The position numbers and the translations under genes were made by a program. Positions 55,845 to 62,531 of a stretch of DNA of 64,000 nucleotides are shown one piece after another (position 1 is the first letter of the stretch; every line of letters begins with the position of its first letter). The DNA lies in assembly GCA_037101405.1 (NCBI GenBank), contig AP017964.1, positions 248,001 through 312,000 on the forward strand. Direction: 5' to 3'. The stretch comes from Candidatus Megaera polyxenophila (GTDB lineage: Bacteria > Pseudomonadota > Alphaproteobacteria > Rickettsiales > Rickettsiaceae). The notes under the pieces are model-generated. The model had not been told where the DNA came from. It worked only from the letters and a program-made list of their open reading frames with translations, and ran no database searches.

Positions 55845-57320
55845 GTGTGCGCGCCTGACCTCGACCCTACTGACCTTATGTTATTTGTCCATATGGCTGT
55901 TGTACTAAACGAAATATTTTTTCCAAAATTTGATCCGTTTACTAATTCTCTTTTATCTGCTTTCACATTTTGTTCTACTTTTGCTCTAAAGCCGATAGGA
56001 GCATTACTGTTTGGATATATTGGTGATAAAGTGGGAAGAAAGCATACCGTTATTATAACAACGATGGTTATGGCAATCTCGTGTATAATTATGGCAAATG
56101 TGCCAACGTATGCTCAAATAGGCATAGCTGCTTCATGGGTTATTACAATTTGTAGAGCTTTACAAGGGATGTCTTCCATAGGTGAATCTATAGGTGCTGA
56201 GCTTTATACTGCGGAGTTGATAGATCCGCCTTTAAGGTACAAAGCAGTTGGATATATAGGTTTTGCCGGAGTTGTTGGAATGTCTGTCTCATTGATGGTA
56301 GCACAAATTGTACTATCTCTTGATATAAACTGGAGAGTTATTTTTTGGGTTGGCGCAACAATCGCCTTAATTGGTTCTGCAGCAAGAATAACATTGCGTG
56401 AATCTCCTGAATTTAGTGATGCAACACGTAAATTACGTAATATGCTTGAAAGAACGGTCGACAACGGCCAAGCATTACAAAATAATGCAGCATACTTAGA
56501 AAAAGTATCTTTTAAAACTTCTTTAGCTTACTTCTTAATTTTTTGCGGGTGGCCATTCTGTTTTTATTTTTCTTATGTTTATTGTACCACAATACTAAAA
56601 AACCAGTTTTATTATACAAGCGCAGAACTAATTAATCATAATTTCCTCGTATCAATATTTAATTTAGTTGGTTTATTCATATTTATTCGACTTACAGAGA
56701 AAATACATCCTTTATTTTTATTAAAAGTGAAATTAATAATTTATATTCCATTTCTCTGTCTAGTTCCTTTTTTACTAACAAAAGCAGAATCGCCTTCAAT
56801 AATTTTAATTATTCAAATAATTGGGGTTGTTTTTGGACATTCTACAATACCTGCAAAAGCTATATTTTTAATGCACTTTCCAATTTTTAAAAGATTCCGT
56901 TATGCTAGCATGAAAAGATTCCGTTATGCTAGTATGATTACAGCACTTGCACATATAACGCTCTATATCATAACATCGTTTGGGCTAGTTTATGCAACCA
57001 ACTTTTTTGATGTGTATGGGATACTTTTGATCTCCCTTCCTATTACTCTCTGTTTTTTACTTGGTTTATTACATTTTGAAAAACTTGAGAAACAGTCTGG
57101 TGACTATATTACAGCACTTGCACATATAACGCTCTATATCATAACATCGTTTGGGCTAGTTTATACAACCAACTTTTTTGATGTGTATGGTATACTTTTG
57201 ATCTCCCTGCCTATTACTTTCTGTTTTTTACTTGGTTTATTACATTTTGAAAAACTTGAGAAACAGTCTGGTGACTATGCGATACTTCTAAGGAATCTAA
57301 ATAAGACTTACATTCACTGA
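55845..57320 (+). CDS. MFS transporter, ProP/MHS type (3' exon with duplicated C-terminus)
   Basis: The true 3' exon starts at 55871; the first nine codons of this open frame are intron. It holds eleven or so membrane helices of a metabolite:proton symporter (ALKPIGALLFGYIGDKVGRKHTV, the A-loop GxxxDxxGRK motif; CRALQGMSSIGESIGAELY; LRESPEF). The C-terminus is altered: a 24-bp unit (KRFRYASM) is doubled at 56889-56936, and a 171-bp unit coding 57 residues (helices 11-12) is doubled at 56937-57278, leaving the family's normal end repeated. The last 14 codons are antisense to the next gene. Rickettsiae have many ProP paralogues; substrate here is unknown. Confidence 0.8.
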   Translation: MCAPDLDPTDLMLFVHMAVVLNEIFFPKFDPFTNSLLSAFTFCSTFALKPIGALLFGYIGDKVGRKHTVIITTMVMAISCIIMANVPTYAQIGIAASWVITICRALQGMSSIGESIGAELYTAELIDPPLRYKAVGYIGFAGVVGMSVSLMVAQIVLSLDINWRVIFWVGATIALIGSAARITLRESPEFSDATRKLRNMLERTVDNGQALQNNAAYLEKVSFKTSLAYFLIFCGWPFCFYFSYVYCTTILKNQFYYTSAELINHNFLVSIFNLVGLFIFIRLTEKIHPLFLLKVKLIIYIPFLCLVPFLLTKAESPSIILIIQIIGVVFGHSTIPAKAIFLMHFPIFKRFRYASMKRFRYASMITALAHITLYIITSFGLVYATNFFDVYGILLISLPITLCFLLGLLHFEKLEKQSGDYITALAHITLYIITSFGLVYTTNFFDVYGILLISLPITFCFLLGLLHFEKLEKQSGDYAILLRNLNKTYIH

Positions 57321-57933
57321 ATTGAAAATCCTTATCAAAAGAAGAATCAATAGATAAATTATTACAGCAAAGTTCATAAATTACTTTTTCTAAGTCTTTG
57401 TAGCCCATATACATAGCAGTTATAATAAAAAAATTAAGCGTTTCCTCTGTTACTTTTTTTGCTTTTTCTGGCAATATACATCCTAAAGTCTGCATATTAT
57501 GTAACCTATCAAATAGTTTTATTAGCAGCACTTCCCTCTCCTTTACTTTATAAGAGTTATTTAAAACCTCCTCTACAGTTAACTTTGTTCCATCTGGTCT
57601 ATCACGGGAAAGCCTATCAACCATTTCTGCTATCCTTTCGCCAAAAGTACCTTGTATCATCTCTACACTAACTTCTGTATCTTCAACGGTGTCGTGCAAT
57701 ATACTAGCTACTATTACATCCGTTTTTAAATTGTAGTCGGATATCATATAAGCTACTTCTAAAGGGTGGGTGTAATATAACTCGCCTGATTTCCTTTTTT
57801 GGTCACCATGATATTTCCTAGCGAAGTAAATAGCTTTATTAATTAACTCGAAATCTAGCACATTTTGAATATCTAATGATTTAAGTTTTTCTGTTAATCT
57901 TAGTGAGTATTTACAGGATGTTGAATAATCCAT
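57214..57933 (-). CDS. RelA/SpoT-type HD hydrolase (ppGpp hydrolase-like, no synthetase)
   Basis: 239 residues. It has only the HD hydrolase domain: His56 (YTHPLEVA), His80-Asp81 (ASILHDTVEDTEV) with Glu84-Asp85, and a later Asp in LLIKLFDRLHNMQTL. Small one-domain hydrolases degrade (p)ppGpp; rickettsiae carry several split spoT paralogues. From about residue 210 the sequence is antisense to the duplicated MFS transporter, overlapping its end by 107 bp, so the authentic C-terminus was probably replaced when the two genes were joined. Confidence 0.85.
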   Translation of the reverse strand: MDYSTSCKYSLRLTEKLKSLDIQNVLDFELINKAIYFARKYHGDQKRKSGELYYTHPLEVAYMISDYNLKTDVIVASILHDTVEDTEVSVEMIQGTFGERIAEMVDRLSRDRPDGTKLTVEEVLNNSYKVKEREVLLIKLFDRLHNMQTLGCILPEKAKKVTEETLNFFIITAMYMGYKDLEKVIYELCCNNLSIDSSFDKDFQFSECKSYLDSLEVSHSHQTVSQVFQNVINQVKNRK

Positions 57934-58059
57934 AATTTAAAAATCAGTCAATGACGCCATTATATAATAACCCCTTATTAGTTGGAATATAAGCAAATTA
58001 TAAATATTTATTAAATTATTTTCTTTAATGTTACAAATTAAATATTAACAGCTTAAAAA

Positions 58060-58179
58060 ATGGAACAACCTATAACTTCCACAAATAAGGCGGGGGATCG
58101 TATAAAAGATGAGTTTACAGGTTTTTACAGAGGTAGGGTTATTATTTCTGAGGACTTCAAAGATGAAGTAGCCTTATAA
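58060..58179 (+). CDS. Possible 39-residue remnant ORF
   Basis: The ATG at 58060 opens MEQPITSTNKAGDR and ends GRVIISEDFKDEVAL. The end resembles the central part of small antitoxin-like proteins, but the match is too short to name. It is most likely a remnant. Confidence 0.25.
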   Translation: MEQPITSTNKAGDRIKDEFTGFYRGRVIISEDFKDEVAL

Positions 58180-58181
58180 TG

Positions 58182-58515
58182 ACAATGGTAATAACTTTAG
58201 TGGTCTTACTTCCCCTGTCATCCTATTAACTCCATTTGTGGATACGTTCTTAGTACGGCCTACCTAAATCTTCATAAAAATCACGTGTAGGTTCTCTATG
58301 TAAGTCATCTTTGTTTATAAATTCTTCACACACTGCTTTATTAGGAGTAAGCTCGGAAAAAATATTTATAAATTTATGGATGAAACTATAAAGCATTTTT
58401 TGTTATAGAGAATTAAAATGTTAAAGTATTTAATAGGCAGCTAATGAGTATCTTTTTCCTATACCTAACAAACAACTCTAAAACCTAAAGCTTATTTATG
58501 CAAGTAAATTGTCAG
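58182..58515. other. Gene-poor stretch with a short remnant ORF
   Basis: I find no convincing gene. On the minus strand a 48-codon frame at 58250-58396 (MLYSFIHKFINIFSEL to FYEDLGRPY) looks like the end of a decayed protein. The rest is AT-rich and unassigned. Confidence 0.3.
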
Positions 58516-58660
58516 TAATAATACTAATTTCACCGAAAATACCCTGCCCATATTTCCAGAAGTCGAATTTTCCTTTTTTAAACATTCGCATTTCCTCTAA
58601 ATCGCAATAACTTATACCATACTTACAGTACCATCTTACCGCCCAGATGATTATATCTCA
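58516..58660 (-). pseudogene. IS6-family-like transposase fragment
   Basis: Minus-strand reading gives EIIIWAVRWYCKYGISY then CDLEEMR, the N-terminal motif of IS6-family transposases (usually followed by ERGI), but then runs into MFKKGKFDFWKYGQGIFGE and stops. No DDE region is present. It is a small fragment, with a frameshift before the recognised part. The stretch from 58661 to the tRNA has no gene that I can support. Confidence 0.5.
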
Positions 58661-58993
58661 TATTTGAAATGTGGATGCTTAAATAGGTTCATAAATCTAG
58701 TATTCTATCTTTACTTAGGAACAATGATTTTATCCCCTTACCTCTCTATTTACAACAGGGCTCTTAGGGCTGAATTTACACAATTGATTCAAAAGACTCT
58801 ACAACTCATCTTTTATTTATATCAATCATTACCAGATTACATATAAAAAATTTTATTATTTTTTATACCTATTCAATACCTTGTTTTTTATATTAATGTT
58901 TTACTTATCTCAACAAACATACCTAAAATCTTGAGAAGGTTAAACTTTCAACTTCTTCTTGCTTCTTTTTGAATTGTATTACTTGATTAAAAT

Positions 58994-59023
58994 TTGTCTT
59001 TAGTGTATTTTTCTGCATAAGAT
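58994..59023 (+). promoter_or_regulatory. Candidate promoter for tRNA-Ser
   Basis: TTGTCT at 58994-58999 and TAAGAT at 59018-59023 are 18 bp apart, about 19 bp upstream of the tRNA. It is a plausible but unremarkable match. Confidence 0.3.
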
Positions 59024-59041
59024 CTAAAAACAACCCCCTTC

Positions 59042-59129
59042 GGAGAGGTGGCCGAGTGGTTTAAGGCGCTCGCCTGGAAAGCGTGTTCACAGCAATGTGT
59101 CGAGGGTTCGAATCCCTTCCTCTCCGCCA
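59042..59129 (+). tRNA. tRNA-Ser (anticodon GGA)
   Basis: 88 nt with a long variable arm, as in class II tRNAs. Acceptor GGAGAGG pairs with CCTCTCC; the anticodon loop is CTGGAAA (GGA); T-arm GAGGGTTCGAATCCCTT; discriminator G and encoded CCA. The anticodon stem CTCGC/GCGTG has one T-T mismatch. Confidence 0.97.
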
Positions 59130-59166
59130 TTCAATCTAAGTTGTGGTTTTTTCGAAAAATCTGAGC

Positions 59167-59195
59167 AAAAAATTTAGAGAAGTCCTAAATTTTTT
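59167..59195 (+). terminator. Intrinsic terminator after tRNA-Ser
   Basis: AAAAAATTTAG (59167-59177) pairs with CTAAATTTTTT (59185-59195) around a 7-nt loop and ends in a T run. It may serve both strands. The rest of 59196-59340 is AT-rich without features. Confidence 0.6.
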
Positions 59196-59340
59196 TAGTA
59201 TTTCCTCTGGCATATTGGAGTGCTCTTAAGAATAAGCCTACCCCAGATTTATTATATATATATTATTACTAATAAAACTGGTAAGATAGTATACTAGGAA
59301 ATATAACTATTTGTTCTAAAAATATTATCTGTCCCTTATA

Positions 59341-59589
59341 TCAGATAGTGCTATTTAGATAACCTTTATTATTTTTTATAATTGCACCTGTTATATCTCC
59401 TTTAATTTGGACATTTGATCCTTTTACGATAACACCTTTTTCAGATATAAAATTAATATTTCTTTTTACTAAACTTTTTCCTTTTAAATGTAAAACCTGC
59501 TTCTTACCATTATTATCGTTGATAACTATATTATTAAGATTAACGTCTTTAAGTGTAATATCATTGCTTGTTACTTCTAAATCCTGCAT
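59341..59589 (-). CDS. Small protein of unknown function downstream of ampG
   Basis: 82 residues, no signal peptide or membrane segment. The sequence alternates short beta-like stretches rich in asparagine, valine and isoleucine (ITLKDVNLNNIVINDNN, VIVKGSNVQIKGDITG), which resembles one turn of a beta-helix or a fragment of an autotransporter passenger. It begins 15 bp after the ampG stop, so it is probably co-transcribed. I do not recognise it; it may be a fragment of a larger lost gene. Confidence 0.5.
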   Translation of the reverse strand: MQDLEVTSNDITLKDVNLNNIVINDNNGKKQVLHLKGKSLVKRNINFISEKGVIVKGSNVQIKGDITGAIIKNNKGYLNSTI

Positions 59590-59604
59590 AGATGTAAATT
59601 GTAA

Positions 59605-60885
59605 TCAGCTATTTTCCACTTTCTTACACACAGTTAAGTTATAGATTAATAAAAATATAGGTATAAACATTGCACTTATTAAAATGTTGAAAATAAAAAA
59701 AGTAGTCCAATCCAAGTATGACGCAGCCACTCCAGATAAGCAAGAAAGGAGTATACGTGAAAATGAGCTGAAAGAAGAAATGATAGAAAATTGTGTAGCT
59801 ACCAACTGCTTATCACAAAGAATGGAAAAATATATTACTAACGCAGTACCTCCTAAGCCTGAAGTAAAGTTCTGCAGAGTAATAGTTAGAAACATTATTA
59901 AGATATTATTACCCATTATGGATAATATTGCAAACATAAGTGGTGACATCAACTGAAAAATACCACATATAAAAACGCTTTTCACAATTCCTACTTTAGC
60001 TGTTATTATACCCGCTATAGCACCGCCCATGATCATTAATAAAAGGCCGTATGCTTTAGATATGCCCGCTATCTCGGTAGTGGTAAAAGACAAATCTATA
60101 AGTACTAGTGAACTCATAGCAGCCGGCACTGTATCGCTCGATTTATACAATAATATAAATAAAATTATTAAAAACCATTTTGGATTTTTTATTTTTAATA
60201 ATCTAAAACTATCCTTAATTACTTGGAGATATTCTGTAGAAGATAATAAACTGGTTGCGGTTTTACGTTTTAATATACCAGGTTCTGTAACCTGTAAAAT
60301 GATTATTGGCCCAAGTAGAATAACTACGAAAGCACATAAATAAACATAATGCCAATTTAATATACTGGAAATATATAATCCTCCTGCACTCCCTATTAAC
60401 ATCCCTATACGGAATCCTGTAATGCTAAAGGTGCTTATAAGGGAGAGCTCCTGTTCAGTTTTGGCATGTTCTATCCGATAAGCGTCTAAAACAATATCCT
60501 GGAGAGCCGCACAAAGAGATATAACTGGCATAAAAATAATAGTTATAAGGGGATTATAGGTAGGCTCAATTATTAAAAATACTGATATAGAAATTAATAG
60601 GCATGCTTGAATTGCAAGAGCCCACCCTCTCCTATGACCAAGTCTCTTACACAAAAAAGGTATTGAATATGTGTCAATAAATGGGGCTAAAATCGGTTTT
60701 AAACAGTATGGTAAGGAGGTCAAGAATATTAACCCTACAAAAGTAGAAGAGTATTTAGCTTCAGCCAAGTTATAAGGTATAGTAAAAGAAATTAAATTAA
60801 AGGTCATACCTGAAATCATACCTAATAAACATATTCCATAGGAGTATGGAGGTATAGTTTTTAAGAATTTAACAAAATTGAACAT
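59605..60885 (-). CDS. ampG: AmpG-like muropeptide MFS permease
   Basis: 426 residues, about 12 membrane segments. The family blocks are visible: LGMISGMTFNLISFTIPYNL at 16-35, FVGLIFLTSLPYCLKPILAPFIDTY near 49-72, KRLGHRRGWALAIQ and ALQDIVLDAYRIEHA near 127-141. AmpG imports GlcNAc-anhydroMurNAc peptides into the cytoplasm, where NagZ (968-2074) cleaves them. Rickettsiae keep several AmpG paralogues. It is followed by a small ORF on the same strand. Confidence 0.85.
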   Translation of the reverse strand: MFNFVKFLKTIPPYSYGICLLGMISGMTFNLISFTIPYNLAEAKYSSTFVGLIFLTSLPYCLKPILAPFIDTYSIPFLCKRLGHRRGWALAIQACLLISISVFLIIEPTYNPLITIIFMPVISLCAALQDIVLDAYRIEHAKTEQELSLISTFSITGFRIGMLIGSAGGLYISSILNWHYVYLCAFVVILLGPIIILQVTEPGILKRKTATSLLSSTEYLQVIKDSFRLLKIKNPKWFLIILFILLYKSSDTVPAAMSSLVLIDLSFTTTEIAGISKAYGLLLMIMGGAIAGIITAKVGIVKSVFICGIFQLMSPLMFAILSIMGNNILIMFLTITLQNFTSGLGGTALVIYFSILCDKQLVATQFSIISSFSSFSRILLSCLSGVAASYLDWTTFFIFNILISAMFIPIFLLIYNLTVCKKVENS

Positions 60886-60969
60886 TTTACTTAGTAGTCT
60901 ATTAAATTTAAGTATAGTTATTATATGTAATTTTAGAATATTTGCTGACTTTTAAGATATCCTATAACG

Positions 60970-62370
60970 TTAATTACCCGTTAATATTCGATTAATTAGC
61001 TCTTTAACAGTAGGAATAAAACCATTTTTGTAAAAAGGATCTTGCGCAAATAAATAGGCTAACTTTCCAGAAAACATCAGATTTTCTTGTATATCTCCTC
61101 CATGGGAAATATTGTATAAAGTTCTCCTGATACAATAAGAACGTGGGTCAGGAATTTTACCTTCTGCCAGTTCTTTTTTCTCAGACCAATTGCTAAAACG
61201 GCAATAAGCTAGGCAGCCAGTACAATTTATTTGGGTCTCTCTTATTTCATCATATTTTTCCTGAGTAATAAAAATTAGGCTTGAATCCGGAGTAACCATA
61301 GTTTTGTTAAACCCTGCTTTTATCCAGCAATTAGCTTTTTGATTATCTTCCTCAGTTAAATAAATAGCCTTATTCTTAATTTTGTTAATCACAACAGCCA
61401 TTTTTCGTTCCTCGGTAGGCGTAAGGGAATAATATACTTGCCTAAGCGACCTGTCTTGAAGTTCTTTTATAAAGTTATTTACTACAGCCAATGAATGAAA
61501 TCCTGTCGGACTAAAGTGATTAGACTTAATTTCAGCAGGATCTAAGTCTAAAAGTTTCTGTTTCCAACTATCAGAAATAGGGCTTTCCACCGTTAGTAAA
61601 GCTCTAGTTCCGAATTGAAAAGCAATTGGTCCAATTTCGGTGTTATTAATCCAATTTTCCCAATCCCTCAAAAACCACACCCCACCAGCCATTATAATCG
61701 GAATATCGTGCAAACCACATTCCCTCATAATTTGCCTAATAGCTACAACTCTTTGGTAAGGATTTTCAGGAAGGTCACAATCTTCGTTATTACTTATTCC
61801 ATTATGCCCTCCAGCCTTCCAAGGATCTTCATATACTACTCCGCCAAGCCATTCCCTAAAATTTATATATGATCGTTTCCATAATAGGTTAAAAGCTCTC
61901 GCCGAAGAAACTATAGGGTAATAGAAAACTTTGTGTTGAGAAGCTATTTCAGCCAACTTAAACGGCAGACCAGCTCCGCACACTACTCCATGAATTAAAT
62001 TTTTTGTATTTTTTAACACTTCCTGAAGAAAATACTCAACTGAGCTTATCCCCCATAATACATTCATATGGATACGTCCTGCTCCTCCTGACAGATCGTA
62101 CGCTATCTTAGCTTGGGATATAGCTGCTTTTATAGCATGATTAGTTAGCTCTATACTTCGTTCACTCCTAGTTTTTCCTCTAAAAATCAATGGTATAAAC
62201 TTCCCCGTTTCATCATAATAATCTCCGTATACGCCGGAAAAAGTTCCCACCGCTCCGCTGGATGCCCAAGCTCCGGCACTTTGACCGTTACTAACTGAGA
62301 TTCCTTTACCTCCCTCAATTAACGGTAATACTTGTTGGCCAGAAAGAGTTAATGGTTTTAACGTTTTCAT
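60970..62370 (-). CDS. Nitronate monooxygenase family (NPD) flavoprotein
   Basis: 466 residues, longer than typical NPD (about 350). The FMN-binding TIM barrel has GAVGTFSGVYGDYY, VVCGAGLPFKLAEIA, the EDPWKAGGHNG block (the family's AGGH) and IPIIMAGGVWFLRDWENW. The extra C-terminal 120 residues contain a cysteine cluster, CTGCLAYCRFS and a further Cys in RSYCIRRTL, which could bind a metal or Fe-S cluster. Members oxidise alkyl nitronates, but many are of unknown function. It is divergent from nrdD with 161 bp between, sharing a perfect FNR-type palindrome. Confidence 0.85.
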   Translation of the reverse strand: MKTLKPLTLSGQQVLPLIEGGKGISVSNGQSAGAWASSGAVGTFSGVYGDYYDETGKFIPLIFRGKTRSERSIELTNHAIKAAISQAKIAYDLSGGAGRIHMNVLWGISSVEYFLQEVLKNTKNLIHGVVCGAGLPFKLAEIASQHKVFYYPIVSSARAFNLLWKRSYINFREWLGGVVYEDPWKAGGHNGISNNEDCDLPENPYQRVVAIRQIMRECGLHDIPIIMAGGVWFLRDWENWINNTEIGPIAFQFGTRALLTVESPISDSWKQKLLDLDPAEIKSNHFSPTGFHSLAVVNNFIKELQDRSLRQVYYSLTPTEERKMAVVINKIKNKAIYLTEEDNQKANCWIKAGFNKTMVTPDSSLIFITQEKYDEIRETQINCTGCLAYCRFSNWSEKKELAEGKIPDPRSYCIRRTLYNISHGGDIQENLMFSGKLAYLFAQDPFYKNGFIPTVKELINRILTGN

Positions 62371-62429
62371 AAAAATAATTAATACAACTTAGTTATTAAT
62401 AAAAATATAGGATTAGATTTATTTAATCT

Positions 62430-62443
62430 TTGATCTAAATCAA
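62430..62443. promoter_or_regulatory. Perfect FNR/Anr-type operator upstream of nrdD
   Basis: TTGATCTAAATCAA matches the FNR consensus TTGAT-N4-ATCAA exactly. Its centre (62436.5) lies 41 bp before a possible start near 62478 with a weak -10 TAAATT at 62466-62471, the class II activator geometry. It is 88 bp before the nrdD start and 60 bp before the divergent monooxygenase start. Regulator and function are inferred. Confidence 0.6.
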
Positions 62444-62531
62444 TTTTTTGTTTTTACATAGTTGCTAAATTGGTTCGGAATTTAATAGATGGGTATTCAA
62501 TAGAATTTGAAAGTAATTTAATGAGGCCGTA

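Larger units (their letters stand above)
53196..55870 (+). mobile_element. Group II intron inside an MFS transporter gene, itself carrying an IS3 element
   Basis: The 5' end is GTGCG at 53196 and the 3' end AC at 55869-55870, as required. The 5' segment 53196-53630 is a non-coding, highly paired RNA-like region; a hairpin with loop AGAAATA at 53540-53546 offers AAATA to pair with the last exon bases TATTT (EBS1-IBS1). Domain V is recognisable at about 55775-55806: AGC triad start, GCGGGAAAACCGC tip, GGGTTT return. Domain VI follows. The intron-encoded protein is split: a start MKQGNACGAK at 53631, then IS, then the RT remainder to 55769. Splicing would need maturase in trans. Confidence 0.8.

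Noticed and set aside
58664..58846. 60-codon open frame rich in leucine and tyrosine
   Set aside because: No ribosome-binding site, no recognisable motif, in an AT-rich region with IS debris; chance composition.
59042..59129. T-T mismatch in the tRNA-Ser anticodon stem as a sign of a pseudo-tRNA
   Set aside because: All other arms pair well and CCA is encoded; a single mismatch in this stem is tolerable and does not suggest loss of function.
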